A stretch of DNA of 64,000 nucleotides from Bacteroidia bacterium (GTDB lineage: Bacteria; Bacteroidota; Bacteroidia; Bacteroidales; Prolixibacteraceae), in the NCBI GenBank assembly GCA_026391315.1, contig JAPLDT010000009.1, positions 62,001 through 126,000 on the forward strand, given 5' to 3'. Under the pieces are notes generated by a model that saw only the letters and a program-made list of their open reading frames with translations, did not search any database and was not told the DNA's origin. Positions 33,874 through 43,170 of the stretch are shown in pieces. Within the stretch, counting starts at the first letter, position 1; each line of letters opens with the position of its first letter. The position numbers and the translations under genes are program-made.

Positions 33874-36800
33874 TTAGAAACTAACACTCAGTTTGAATCC
33901 TACAGGGATTGTCCACGGGCTAACATTATCGCGCTCAATACCCTGAGCAAACTGGCCTATTCCAACATTGGCACTTCCAAGGCTATTATTGAAAGCAGCT
34001 TCAGGATCGATACCAATTTTTGCTTTGGTCCAAAGAATGATGTTACTGCTGTATAAAGCAATTGACGCCTTTTGAATACCTAATGATTTTAAACTTGGAA
34101 GCTGGTATGAAATTGTAATATCCCTCAGTTTAATAAAATCAGCATCGAAAGTAGCAGTCTTGGTCAAACTCCATCCATAGTAGTCTCCGAAATAATCTGT
34201 GGGTGATGACAGGAATTCCTGGTCACTGTTAAATTTCCCGTTTGCATCATAACTACCGCTCACACCCGGCATGAAAACACCATCATTCAGCGTTATCCCG
34301 CCATCTGTGTAGGGCATACCGCCATAATCTGCAGTCGGTCCACCAACAACCGGATAGGCTGTTCCGTTAGGACCAAACAGATTGGCATGAGCTTTCAACC
34401 ATGTGGGTACATCGACACCTTTCGGAGGATGAATAAATGTACTTAAGATTCGTGAACCATGCAGGTCAGATTCGTTGTAACGGAGTGTCTGAGAAACAAA
34501 CTGTCCACCTTTTCTGTAATCAAAACTGGCACTTACAGTCCATTTCTTGTAACTGACAGAAGTCTGCAAGCCCATCATGAAATCAGGGTTAAAGTTACCA
34601 ATGATCGGAGAGTTCCTCTTGTTATTAACCTCATTCACACCTGTTACCTGCTCGAATCCGTCCGAATCAAGCAGTGGCCATCCATAATATGGAGAAGATT
34701 TGTCAGTTACACGCTCCATTTCAGCATCAACGATGTTACCAATTTTTTCACCTACCCATGTCTCAGCACCACCCTTTGCGTTGGTCCATAAAATAATATG
34801 AGAAACACCTGGAGCAAGTTCTACAAGGGTTGTTACGTTCCTGGAGAAAATTAAATTGACATCCCAACTTAAGTCCTTGGTTTTTATTGGTGTACCGCCC
34901 AAAGAAAGTTCAATTCCCTTGCTGTTAACGAGTCCGGCGTTGAATTTTTGGGTTCCGTAAGCTGAAGAGGGAGACAGGGTATTGTTCAAAATCTGGTTCC
35001 GGTTGTCAGCATTGTAATAGGTTCCTTCAAATCTCAATCGGCTTTTGAAAAGATCAATATTCGCTCCAAATTCTGTTGAAGTCTTGATTTCAGGCTTTAG
35101 TGTAGGGTTAAGAAGGTTTCCAGGTACAGAGAAACTTGTCTGGCCATTCCAGGAACCCGGGCTCAATCCTGCCAACAACTGATATGGACTGGTATCATTA
35201 CCAACCTGAGCAATGCCACCTCTCACTTTAAACAGGGAAACGGTCGGACCCAGATCAAACATTTTATTGACCAATAAACTCAATGATGCGGACGGATAGA
35301 AGTAAGAACGGTTACTTGGTGGTAGTGTACTGGACCAGTCATTCCTTGCAGTAAGATCAAGATAAGCCAAATCTTTGTAGCCCAGTGATGCAAGAGCATA
35401 CAAAGAATAAACCTGTTTCTTGGAAGATCCGGAGGAAACCTGAAGGTTCGTTTGAAGCGTATTGGTAATTGAATAAATTCCAGGTACTACCAAACCAGTA
35501 CCTCCGTTTTTTGTCTGCATTGAGTTGTCCTGGGCATAGAAATACCGGGAGTTACCTCCGGCAGATGCTGTTACATTAAAATCTGAGATTTTTTTGGTGT
35601 AGGTGAACAGGAAGTCAGTGTTGTTCTCAAGCCTGTTCAAATTCTGAATACCATAGAACCCATTCTTTTCAGAGGTATAACTCTTTGCAATCTTGGCTTC
35701 CCTGATTTCACTATAGGTATCCAGTGCATAACGCGCAAAGAAACTAAGATCTTTAAGAATCTGAACATCCAGACGCATGTCACCATAGAAACGGTCACGT
35801 TTGAAACTATTGTTCACCTCGTTGGCCACAAAATATGGATTGTTGACATAGCTGGTCGGGCTACCAAGCCTGTAGGGGCTATTTTGCATGATACCTACCT
35901 GACCTGGTTTCCAGTAATCTTTTAGTAGGTTTCCGTCTATTTCGTTGTTAAGTTCGTAAATGGCCTGCATCGGGTTAGTTCCGTTGCCAATAGCGGGACG
36001 GTTATTAGCGTTGGAGCGTGCATAGTTGATGACAGTACTCAGTGAGATTTTGTCATTCAATTTAATGGCAGAATTCAGAGAAATTGTCTTCCTGTGCAAG
36101 TCAGAATTGGGAATGAGTCCCTTGTTTTCCATGTCATTGAAAGACAACCTGTAATTGACCCTTTCAGAGGCATCAGCAACCTCAATGTTGTTAGTAGTGG
36201 TGAAACCGGTCTGAAAGAAGTTCTTAACGTTGTTCGGGTGATTGACCAGTGGTGTTGCAACTAAGTTACCGCTGGCATCAGTTGGATAAGGCCACTGATA
36301 AGCCAGGATACCCTGACCTAGCGCCTGACCGTTCCATGCGGACTGGGTTGGGTCAACATCGGCATAAGGTTTACCATTGTTCGGACGAATATCCTGGGTG
36401 TAGGGACGAGGACCATAACCCCAACCGTTGTTTAAGTAATCCAGATACTTGTAAGGATTATCGATTACAGTATTTGAATTGATGGTTATACCTAATCCTT
36501 TTTTGGCAACTTTGCCAGATTTTGTGGTAATCAGAATTACACCGTTACCGGCTCGTGAACCATAAAGTGCAGCGGCGCTAGGTCCTTTAAGAACCGATAC
36601 ACTTTCAATATCATCTCCATTTACGTCAGTAATGGCACTACCATAGTCAACTGTGTTACCATTTCCAAGGCTGGACATGTTACTAAGCGAGTTGTTCAAC
36701 GGAATACCATCGACGACATAAAGAGGCTGGTTGTCACTGGTAAGTGAAGATGCGCCACGGATGATCACACTCACAGAAGAACCTGCAGCACCCGTGTTGC

Positions 36801-37581
36801 TAATCTGTACACCGGAAACTTTACCAGCAAGGGAACTCAGAGCATTTGGTGAGGCAACTTTCTGCATTTCTGCACCTTTCACTTCAGCAACAGAATAACC
36901 AAGGGATTTTTTCTCACGTGAAATTCCCAAGGCAGTTACTACAACTTCTTCTACACCAACGGTAGAAGTTGTCAGTTTAATGTTGAAAGTCTTATTGGTA
37001 CCAACTGTAATTTCTGCATTATTCATCCCAACAAATGAGAAGATTAACCAGGCATTTGCCGGAACCGAAAGGCTGAAATTACCATTGATGTCTGTAATCA
37101 CTCCTGTGGTTGTTCCTTTTATGACAACACTCGCACCAGGCAATGGTTGTCCTGTATCATCGGTTACTTTACCGGTCACCTTATTGCCTTGTTGCTCACT
37201 TGCAGCAGGTTCTGTCAGATCTTTTGCCTTGATGATGATATTTTTCCCATATATCTCATAACTCACTACATCCTTTCCGAATATGGAAGTCAGCACATCA
37301 TCAATTTTGCAATTTGTCAAATCAACTGATACTATTTCCTTGTCGTTGATCTGTCCTTTGTTGTAAAAAAAGAAAAATTCTGACTGATTCTCGACAGCAT
37401 CAAATACTTCCGCAATGGTAGTATTTTCCAGTTTCAGGTTCAGCAGTGTATTTTGTGAATAGACACTTGCATGAACTTGTAAAACTGTGATTCCCAATAT
37501 AAACAGGTAAAGTCTCATAACTCTTGACATTTTTTTTAACAAGAGATTTCTCTCTACGTTTGGAATAAAGTTTTTTTTCAT
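33874..37581 (-). CDS. SusC/RagA-type TonB-dependent transporter with STN domain
   Basis: 1235 residues. After the signal sequence (about 19-40) come an STN domain (about 45-120, LKLENTTIAEVFDAVENQSEFFF), which contacts the FecR anti-sigma, a carboxypeptidase-regulatory-like domain (VTGKVTDDTGQPLPGASVVIKGT), the plug (VVTALGISREKKSLGYSV ... LYVVDGIPLNN) and a long outer-membrane barrel. It imports large oligomers with energy from TonB. The STN domain, together with the fecR and sigma genes directly upstream on the same strand, marks it as trans-envelope regulated: ligand uptake should release the sigma factor. Confidence 0.95.
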   Translation of the reverse strand: MKKNFIPNVERNLLLKKMSRVMRLYLFILGITVLQVHASVYSQNTLLNLKLENTTIAEVFDAVENQSEFFFFYNKGQINDKEIVSVDLTNCKIDDVLTSIFGKDVVSYEIYGKNIIIKAKDLTEPAASEQQGNKVTGKVTDDTGQPLPGASVVIKGTTTGVITDINGNFSLSVPANAWLIFSFVGMNNAEITVGTNKTFNIKLTTSTVGVEEVVVTALGISREKKSLGYSVAEVKGAEMQKVASPNALSSLAGKVSGVQISNTGAAGSSVSVIIRGASSLTSDNQPLYVVDGIPLNNSLSNMSSLGNGNTVDYGSAITDVNGDDIESVSVLKGPSAAALYGSRAGNGVILITTKSGKVAKKGLGITINSNTVIDNPYKYLDYLNNGWGYGPRPYTQDIRPNNGKPYADVDPTQSAWNGQALGQGILAYQWPYPTDASGNLVATPLVNHPNNVKNFFQTGFTTTNNIEVADASERVNYRLSFNDMENKGLIPNSDLHRKTISLNSAIKLNDKISLSTVINYARSNANNRPAIGNGTNPMQAIYELNNEIDGNLLKDYWKPGQVGIMQNSPYRLGSPTSYVNNPYFVANEVNNSFKRDRFYGDMRLDVQILKDLSFFARYALDTYSEIREAKIAKSYTSEKNGFYGIQNLNRLENNTDFLFTYTKKISDFNVTASAGGNSRYFYAQDNSMQTKNGGTGLVVPGIYSITNTLQTNLQVSSGSSKKQVYSLYALASLGYKDLAYLDLTARNDWSSTLPPSNRSYFYPSASLSLLVNKMFDLGPTVSLFKVRGGIAQVGNDTSPYQLLAGLSPGSWNGQTSFSVPGNLLNPTLKPEIKTSTEFGANIDLFKSRLRFEGTYYNADNRNQILNNTLSPSSAYGTQKFNAGLVNSKGIELSLGGTPIKTKDLSWDVNLIFSRNVTTLVELAPGVSHIILWTNAKGGAETWVGEKIGNIVDAEMERVTDKSSPYYGWPLLDSDGFEQVTGVNEVNNKRNSPIIGNFNPDFMMGLQTSVSYKKWTVSASFDYRKGGQFVSQTLRYNESDLHGSRILSTFIHPPKGVDVPTWLKAHANLFGPNGTAYPVVGGPTADYGGMPYTDGGITLNDGVFMPGVSGSYDANGKFNSDQEFLSSPTDYFGDYYGWSLTKTATFDADFIKLRDITISYQLPSLKSLGIQKASIALYSSNIILWTKAKIGIDPEAAFNNSLGSANVGIGQFAQGIERDNVSPWTIPVGFKLSVSF

Positions 37582-37640
37582 AGATTTGAATGATTTAGAT
37601 AAATAAAATGATTTTCATTTTCCGCCGCTGGCGTTTTTTA

Positions 37641-37670
37641 CAGTGGGATTAGGTGGAACTTTTCCCACTG
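37641..37670. promoter_or_regulatory. Hairpin in the region upstream of the SusC gene
   Basis: CAGTGGG and CCCACTG pair over 7 bp around 16 nt in the 207-bp gap between the fecR stop and the SusC start. It lies 60-90 bp before the SusC start on the minus strand and is followed by a second small palindrome (CGCCAGCGGCG). It may belong to the SusC leader or to the ECF-dependent promoter region. It is not followed by a T tract on the minus strand. Confidence 0.4.
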
Positions 37671-37788
37671 TTTTTTTAGAACATTGTTCTTTCTGGTAAA
37701 TTGTTTCCCATAAGCAAACCGGTTTATCTTTTGTTAATAATTTTTAGTTAATAGTTTACGAAAAAAAATGTCAGGCCTTAATCTTGGT

Positions 37789-38790
37789 TTACTCCAACCA
37801 TACCTCCCTATCTTTAATGGTATATTTAAGTTTTACACTGAGTTTGAGCGTTTCGAAAGCATCTAATAAATCCTGATCGTAACTAAACATTCCCCTGAAA
37901 CGGAGTTTCTCGAGTTGTGGGTTTTTGATGTGAATTTTGATATCATACAATCTTTCGAGTTCAATTATAATCGTTTTTAAATCAGCATCTTTGAACAAAA
38001 ATTTATCTGTTCTCCACGCACTGAAACGTGCAGCATCCACTTTTTCAATGATAATTTCACCTCCTTTGTTATCGTAAATTGCCTGCTCCCCGGGATGAAG
38101 CTTCAAAGATGTCTCACCTGTTTTATGTGTAAAAAGTTCAATAGAACCCTCTTCAAGCGTAGTAACCAATCGCTCCTCTCCAGGATAAGCTTTCATATCA
38201 AATGAAGTTCCCAATACCTTCACAGTAGCTTGTTGGGTCATCACAAAGAACGGTTTTTTGGGGTCTTTGGTTACCTTGAAATATCCTTCACCACTTAACC
38301 TGACCCGTCTTTCTCCGGATGTAGGATTAGCCGGATAACTTATGGTAGATCCGGCATTCAACCATACCTCCGTTCCATCAGAAAGGGTACAAATTGCAAT
38401 GTGTTTTTTGGGTGCTGTTACGGTATTCCAGGTTAAATCTTTTGAATAGTTGGTGGTACTGCTGCCGAAATACCAACCAAGGGCCAGCATAATAGGACCT
38501 ACAAGGGCAGCTACCATTCTGAGTAATCGTATTGCATACCTGTCCCGTTTCTGCTGTAAAGATATTTTCGTAATAATCCGTTCCTCTACATCCAATTTAT
38601 CCCGCGCTATCTCCGCTTTGGTCAATGGTTTCCGGCAACTATTCCATACGATAACTGAATCGTCGAAAATTTTTTTGTTTTCTTTTGACAAATTTTGCCA
38701 TTGTTCAAGCGACTCAATTTCTGATGGATTACTGTTTCCAGAAAGAAATGAGGCAATAAGCTGCTCGTAATTGGTCGAATGAGACTCCAT
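37789..38790 (-). CDS. FecR-family anti-sigma factor
   Basis: 333 residues. The cytoplasmic N-terminus (about 1-85) binds the sigma factor; one membrane segment lies at about 88-108 (MVAALVGPIMLALGWYFG). The periplasmic FecR domain shows TLSDGTEVWLNAGSTISYP, RRVRLSGEGYFKVTKD and ATVKVLGTSFDMKAYPGEE, and a C-terminal STN-like FecR_C region (FLFKDADLKTIIIELERLYDIKIHI). It senses the state of the SusC transporter and controls the sigma factor encoded 69 bp upstream. The order sigma-fecR-susC-susD on one strand is the standard layout. Confidence 0.93.
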   Translation of the reverse strand: MESHSTNYEQLIASFLSGNSNPSEIESLEQWQNLSKENKKIFDDSVIVWNSCRKPLTKAEIARDKLDVEERIITKISLQQKRDRYAIRLLRMVAALVGPIMLALGWYFGSSTTNYSKDLTWNTVTAPKKHIAICTLSDGTEVWLNAGSTISYPANPTSGERRVRLSGEGYFKVTKDPKKPFFVMTQQATVKVLGTSFDMKAYPGEERLVTTLEEGSIELFTHKTGETSLKLHPGEQAIYDNKGGEIIIEKVDAARFSAWRTDKFLFKDADLKTIIIELERLYDIKIHIKNPQLEKLRFRGMFSYDQDLLDAFETLKLSVKLKYTIKDREVWLE

Positions 38791-38859
38791 TACTGAAGAT
38801 TTTTCTGTTTATTTTAACCTATGACGACAAGATGATTGATTACCCTGTAACAGCAATTA

Positions 38860-39426
38860 TTATTTTTTTGAAGAAATAAATAACAGCAACAATATATTTT
38901 GATGTTCAGTTAATTGGCTTCTCAATTTTTTTAGAGCTATCCCCATTTGCATCTCAACTGTTTTAATAGATATACCAAGCTGCTTGGCAATTTCACGATA
39001 ATGAAGTTCTTCAAAACGGCAAAGTATGAAGATTTCGCGACATTTTTCAGGTAAATCATCAATAGCAGAATTGATGCGCGCGTTAAGTTCTGCTTCCTCA
39101 ATCAGGTTGGTATCAAATGCTTCTGTTTCAGCTTGTGCCTGATGGAGAAATTTTGATTCTACATTCTTGTGTTTGAGGTAGTCTAATGCATAGTTTCTAA
39201 CTGCTTTGTAAAGATAGGCTTTGATAGATTGCTGAATAACAATCTTTTTGCGTTTCATCCAGAGATCAACAAATACCTGTTGAACCAACGATCTTGATTC
39301 GTCAGAATCATGAATATATTTATCGGCATAATAGCAAAGAACAGAGTAATAGCGGTCGAAAGTTTTGGTGAATGACTGCTCATCGCCTTGACTAATTTTC
39401 CGCATTAACTCAGAAGCAGACTCCAT
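38860..39426 (-). CDS. ECF sigma factor of the susCD locus
   Basis: 188 residues. Region 2 is FTKTFDRYYSVLCYYADKYIHD and SRSLVQQVFVDLWMKRKKI; region 4 is IDDLPEKCREIFILCRFEELHYREIAKQLGISIKTVEMQMGIALKKLR, with the helix-turn-helix at GISIKTVEMQMG. This is the Bacteroides-expansion type of ECF sigma that pairs with FecR. It should direct transcription of the downstream susCD genes when the transporter is occupied. It has its own housekeeping-type promoter just upstream, so basal synthesis is expected. Confidence 0.94.
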   Translation of the reverse strand: MESASELMRKISQGDEQSFTKTFDRYYSVLCYYADKYIHDSDESRSLVQQVFVDLWMKRKKIVIQQSIKAYLYKAVRNYALDYLKHKNVESKFLHQAQAETEAFDTNLIEEAELNARINSAIDDLPEKCREIFILCRFEELHYREIAKQLGISIKTVEMQMGIALKKLRSQLTEHQNILLLLFISSKK

Positions 39427-39448
39427 CTTATCGGAAATTTGGTTAATA

Positions 39449-39479
39449 CAAATTTAACATAGAAAATCTAATCAACAAA
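39449..39479 (-). promoter_or_regulatory. Bacteroidota-type promoter for the ECF sigma gene
   Basis: The minus strand reads TTTG, 19 bases, TAAATTTG, an exact match to the primary-sigma consensus. The -7 element ends 23 bp before the start codon, implying a short leader. It explains how the sigma-fecR pair is made without induction. Confidence 0.65.
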
Positions 39480-39543
39480 TATTCAAACATCAATGGATTT
39501 AACATAAAAGATTGTGTCCCCAACTGTCATTAACTGAATAATA

Positions 39544-40527
39544 TCAAATAGGAAGTAGAATACCAGCTTCTTCTCTTATGCGATCGAGTAATTTCATAAG
39601 TTGAAGTGAATTTTGGTGACTCATGATCGCACTCTCCAACCTATTTTCATCGAGGCATTTCATGGCTTCCAATGCCTCTTGTTTTAATCCGCAGGAAGAC
39701 TCATCAAAATGAATAGTTTTTACCGGTTCTCCCGGTAGAATAATCTCCAGCCATTGGTTGAGAGAGCTGGTTCTTCTTAGACGCAACAATCCTTTTTCAC
39801 AAAGAATGTCGGTACCAACGCCAGCGGTAGCCAAAAAAGAGGCGAAAATAGAGGCGCTTTTGCCTTCGTTAAATTGCATGGATACAGAAATAGACTGATC
39901 GATATTCCGGGGGGTCAAATCTGCAAAAGCATCTATATGAATAGGCTCGCCCAGAAACCAGAGTGCATCAAAAAGGGGATAAAGCCCCACATCAAGCAAG
40001 GCACCACCTCCCAAAGCCGGATTGAAAAGTCTCCCATTCAAATCATAAGGTGATTTGTTGAAGCCGAACCAACCATGCAGGTGTTTAATTTCCCCCAGCA
40101 GACCGGAATTGATGATTTTGCGGGCTTCCTGGTAAGATGGCTGGTGTGGTGTCATAAAAGCCTCCATCAGGAAGACCTTCTCCTGCCTGGCGGTCTCAAT
40201 CATTTCTGAAACATCGGATGAATTGAGTGCAAAAGCTTTCTCACATAGAACAGCCTTTTTGTGTTTCAGGCACAACTTGGTATGAGCGGCATGAAAGGAA
40301 TGGGGGGAAGCAATGTATACAATATCAATATCCGGATCAGCGACAAGCTCTTCGTAAGAACCATAGCAATGTTCAATTTGCCAGGTAGCTGCAAATTCCT
40401 TTGCACGGAACAAATCTCTCGATCCGACAGCCAATACTTTTGCAGATTTTACTTCCTGCAGCTCAGCAACAAATTTTCCGGCGATGTTCCCAGGGGCAAG
40501 GATGCCCCAGTTATAGGTTCGAGTCAT
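39544..40527 (-). CDS. Gfo/Idh/MocA-family dehydrogenase
   Basis: 327 residues, cytoplasmic. The Rossmann domain begins YNWGILAPGNIAGKFVAEL, followed by VDIVYIASPHSFHAAHTKLCLKHKKAVLCEKAFALN. The EKxxALN motif is that of the dimeric dihydrodiol/xylose dehydrogenase branch of the family. GWFGFNKSP and GGGALLDVGLYPLFDALWFLGEP belong to the C-terminal sheet. NAD(P)-dependent oxidation of a sugar is likely. It is upstream of the sigma gene on the same strand but 117 bp away, with a promoter in between, so it is a separate unit. Confidence 0.9.
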   Translation of the reverse strand: MTRTYNWGILAPGNIAGKFVAELQEVKSAKVLAVGSRDLFRAKEFAATWQIEHCYGSYEELVADPDIDIVYIASPHSFHAAHTKLCLKHKKAVLCEKAFALNSSDVSEMIETARQEKVFLMEAFMTPHQPSYQEARKIINSGLLGEIKHLHGWFGFNKSPYDLNGRLFNPALGGGALLDVGLYPLFDALWFLGEPIHIDAFADLTPRNIDQSISVSMQFNEGKSASIFASFLATAGVGTDILCEKGLLRLRRTSSLNQWLEIILPGEPVKTIHFDESSCGLKQEALEAMKCLDENRLESAIMSHQNSLQLMKLLDRIREEAGILLPI

Positions 40528-40548
40528 GAATATTTTGGATGAAAGTGA

Positions 40549-40662
40549 CTAGAGTGAACTAAAGTGACTAAAGTTAATAAAGTTAGGGACTCCAAACAAA
40601 AATGACCAGAGTATCCAAGTACTCTAGTCACTTTAGTCATTTTAGTCACTTTAGTCACTACT
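40549..40662. repeat. Inverted clusters of AGTGACTAAAGTGA repeats
   Basis: Left part: AGTGACTAGAGTGAACTAAAGT and more units in tandem. Right part (about 40617-40662): the reverse complement units CACTTTAGTCA in tandem. Together they make a large hairpin in the 130-bp gap between the dehydrogenase and esterase genes. The same unit occurs at 44293..44336. Confidence 0.75.
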
Positions 40663-41578
40663 TCAAAGAGGACTGCTCAAATGGTTTCGGCTTGAAGAAA
40701 TTTAACAGAAATGATTTAACAGTTTCAGTTGGGGTTGGGGGCTGAGCCTGGCTTTTGAGGATAAATTTCTCAGCTATGCTAGATTTCTGAACCTCTTTGA
40801 TTAGCTCCTCCTTTTTCTGTGAAATAACAGAATCGGTTTTAGGTGACCAGAAATTCAAACTAACCAATTTTTCATAGACACTCTTATGTTGGGCCAGCAG
40901 CCATTCATAAACATTTTGTTCCGAGTAGACATGATGGATATCGTGCCCCTCTCCTTTCAATACAGAGAATTTAGGTCTTGAGCCCATTTCCTGCATGGCT
41001 TCAACCATCTCCTCCGACCTGTTCAACCTAACTCTTCTATCTTTTTCACCATGGAAAACCCACGTAGGCATATCTTTAATGGTCTCTGCCATACCTGGTC
41101 TGCCACCTCCGCACAAGGGCATGATGGCTGCAAAATATTGAGGATATCTGGAAGCGAGATTCCATGTCCCAAATCCGCCTAAACTCATTCCCGTCAGATA
41201 CACTCGGGAAGGATCAACATGGTATTTTGCAAGTATTTCGGAATAAAATGATTCGAACCAGTCGCCATAAACCCAGTTACGGTTTGAAGGGCATTGAGGC
41301 GAAATCACGATGGCATCCACCTGCATCCCACGATCCAGGTAGAATGGGGGTCCATATTTTTTCAATCGTTCGAGATTACTGCCCTTACAGGAACTACCGT
41401 GAAGGTAAATAATTAAAGGCCACTCTTTTCCAATGGATTCTTTGTAGCCATTTGGCAGATAAGCCAAATAGGGATATGTCTTTGATTTCTCCTTGTTCTG
41501 TTGTGGGTTTGCTCCATAAGTGTTCCCTTCAAGAAGAAGTAAACACCCCAGAACCAAAGTCAACAATTTACCAACCAT
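40658..41578 (-). CDS. Exported alpha/beta-hydrolase (esterase, prolyl-oligopeptidase-like fold)
   Basis: 306 residues. The N-terminus is a signal peptide (MVGKLLTLVLGCLLLLEGNTYG). The hydrolase core has WPLIIYLHGSSCKGSNL (oxyanion hole), RVYLTGMSLGGFGTWNLA with nucleophile Ser132, TWVFHGEKDRRVRL with Asp180 and GEGHDIHHVY with His212: a complete triad. The protein resembles the PHB-depolymerase/feruloyl-esterase-like group found in glycan loci. A role in removing esters from polysaccharides is plausible. The last ~60 residues are charged and Pro-rich and are not part of the core. Confidence 0.85.
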   Translation of the reverse strand: MVGKLLTLVLGCLLLLEGNTYGANPQQNKEKSKTYPYLAYLPNGYKESIGKEWPLIIYLHGSSCKGSNLERLKKYGPPFYLDRGMQVDAIVISPQCPSNRNWVYGDWFESFYSEILAKYHVDPSRVYLTGMSLGGFGTWNLASRYPQYFAAIMPLCGGGRPGMAETIKDMPTWVFHGEKDRRVRLNRSEEMVEAMQEMGSRPKFSVLKGEGHDIHHVYSEQNVYEWLLAQHKSVYEKLVSLNFWSPKTDSVISQKKEELIKEVQKSSIAEKFILKSQAQPPTPTETVKSFLLNFFKPKPFEQSSLK

Positions 41579-41880
41579 GCTTTCTATATAAATTACAAAA
41601 TCATAACAAAAGTAATTATTCTGCTCAAAAAATCAGGGAGTAAACATCTTTTAACGTTCAATAACGTTTCCATTTTGAACCTTATTCAGGGAATGACACA
41701 AGACCACAAAACGCAAACGTCTAACAATTAGATGTTTTTGATAAGAATTGACGTTAAAACTGTTAAAATTTGTTTCTTGTCCGGTTAGGGATTTAATGTC
41801 GGTAGAATATGGATTAATATCTAAATTCCGTCCCGTACGGGAAATGTCATTAAGTTAAGAAAAATTTATGCGCCTCTCAA
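41579..41880. other. 302-bp gap upstream of the esterase gene
   Basis: AT-rich sequence between the esterase start and the nested palindromic element. It should contain the esterase promoter. A TCCCGTACGGGA palindrome at about 41830-41841 is visible. No gene is seen. Confidence 0.4.
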
Positions 41881-42214
41881 CAGATTGCTTCGCACTTCGT
41901 TCCTTCCCGATGAAAAATCGGGACAGGCAGTGTTCGCAATGACGGATCATTTTTTCGGAGGTGAGGGTGGAGAGAAGGAGGCGGGTCATCAGTTTTCGGT
42001 AATAGCAGAATCGCCGCCCGCCTCCTTCTCTCCACCCTCACAAGATCAACAGTATACTGTCATTGCGAGTCACCACCCAAATTTTTTGGGCACAATGTGA
42101 AGATGACAGAAAATATTTGTGCATAATGAAGCTGTTAAATACATTTTTGCACCTATTTGATATTCAGTATATTACAAAATTTGTCATTGGTAGGAGGTAC
42201 GACGAAGCAATCTG
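41881..42214. repeat. MITE-like element with three nested inverted repeats
   Basis: The ends CAGATTGCTTCG (41881-41892) and CGAAGCAATCTG (42203-42214) are a 12-bp perfect terminal inverted repeat. Inside, TCGCAATGACGG (41934-) pairs with CTGTCATTGCGA (42057-) with one mismatch, and a 24-bp perfect pair lies at 41962-41985 and 42017-42040 (GAGGGTGGAGAGAAGGAGGC core). A TCCCGATGAAAAATCGGGA hairpin is also present near 41905. No transposase is encoded. Words are shared with 31993..32084. Confidence 0.8.
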
Positions 42215-42232
42215 CTTATATTCAATCACTTT

Positions 42233-43063
42233 CTAAATTAATCCTTTCTCTTGCAGAAGTATTTTCATCTCACTTTGTACTTCCAAAGCTGCTTCACCTG
42301 CTCTTTCCGAGAAGTCGGCATTAGTAGAAGCATATAAAATAGCCCTGGAAGAGTTCACCAATAGTCCACACTGGTCGTTCATTCCATATTTTGCAACTTC
42401 ATTCAAACTGCCACCCTGCGCCCCAACTCCCGGCACCAGCAAAAAGTGGTCGGGAACGATCTTTCTGATTCCTTCAAGTTCTGATGCTTTAGTGGCGCCA
42501 ACCACATACATCATCTGCTCAGAATCAGCCCATTGTTGCGATTTGCGTAATACCGTCTCAAAAAGCTTATCCCCATTGGGGTTTACCTCAAACTGAAAAT
42601 CAAAGGCTCCCTTGTTGGATGTAAGGGCCAGCAGGATCACCCATTTGTCCGAATATCCCAAAAACGGCGTTACCGAATCCTCTCCCATGTAAGGGGCAAT
42701 GGTAACTGCATCAAATTGATAGGTTTCAAAAAAAGTTTTGGCGTACATGGCAGAGGTATTGCCAATATCCCCACGTTTGGCATCAGCAATGATGAAGATT
42801 TCAGGGTATTTTTCGCGAATGTAGTGCACGGTTTTCTCCAGACTGTTCCAACCATCCAGGCCATTTGATTCGTAAAAGGCAAGATTTGGTTTGTATGCCA
42901 CAGAATAGGCCGCTGTGGCGTCAATAATCTTCTGATTAAAGTAGAAGATCGGATCAGATGTATCAAGTAAAAACTGAGGTATCTTCTGAATATCGGAATC
43001 CAATCCAACACAGAGGAACGATTGCTTTTTTTTGATCTGTTCGAAAAGCTCTAACCTGTTCAT
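42233..43063 (-). CDS. pyrF: Orotidine 5'-phosphate decarboxylase
   Basis: 276 residues, the longer type 2 form of the enzyme. It decarboxylates OMP to UMP in pyrimidine synthesis. Visible landmarks are [17 protein letters not shown] at the N-terminus, [17 protein letters not shown], the catalytic [19 protein letters not shown] with Lys96, and [14 protein letters not shown] near the phosphate site. It is the last gene of the purM-prfA-pyrF series, all on the minus strand. Confidence 0.95.
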   Translation of the reverse strand: MNRLELFEQIKKKQSFLCVGLDSDIQKIPQFLLDTSDPIFYFNQKIIDATAAYSVAYKPNLAFYESNGLDGWNSLEKTVHYIREKYPEIFIIADAKRGDIGNTSAMYAKTFFETYQFDAVTIAPYMGEDSVTPFLGYSDKWVILLALTSNKGAFDFQFEVNPNGDKLFETVLRKSQQWADSEQMMYVVGATKASELEGIRKIVPDHFLLVPGVGAQGGSLNEVAKYGMNDQCGLLVNSSRAILYASTNADFSERAGEAALEVQSEMKILLQEKGLI

Positions 43064-43072
43064 AATTACAAA

Positions 43073-43168
43073 TTAAAAATTACAAATTACAAATTGAGAG
43101 ACAGTAGATCAGGATATTAATAAACAAATAACCCTAATTTTTAATCTTTAATTTGTAATTTGTAATTG
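43073..43168. repeat. Inverted ATTACAAATT repeats between pyrF and prfA
   Basis: Several tandem copies of ATTACAAATT at 43064-43096 are mirrored by AATTTGTAATTTGTAATT at about 43151-43168. They flank a ~50-bp centre and fill the intergenic gap. The pair could form a long AT hairpin on the transcript between the two genes. Confidence 0.65.
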
Positions 43169-43170
43169 AT

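Noticed and set aside
40549..40662. CRISPR-like repeats AGTGACTAAAGT
   Set aside because: Units are short, tandem and inverted, without spacers of constant length.
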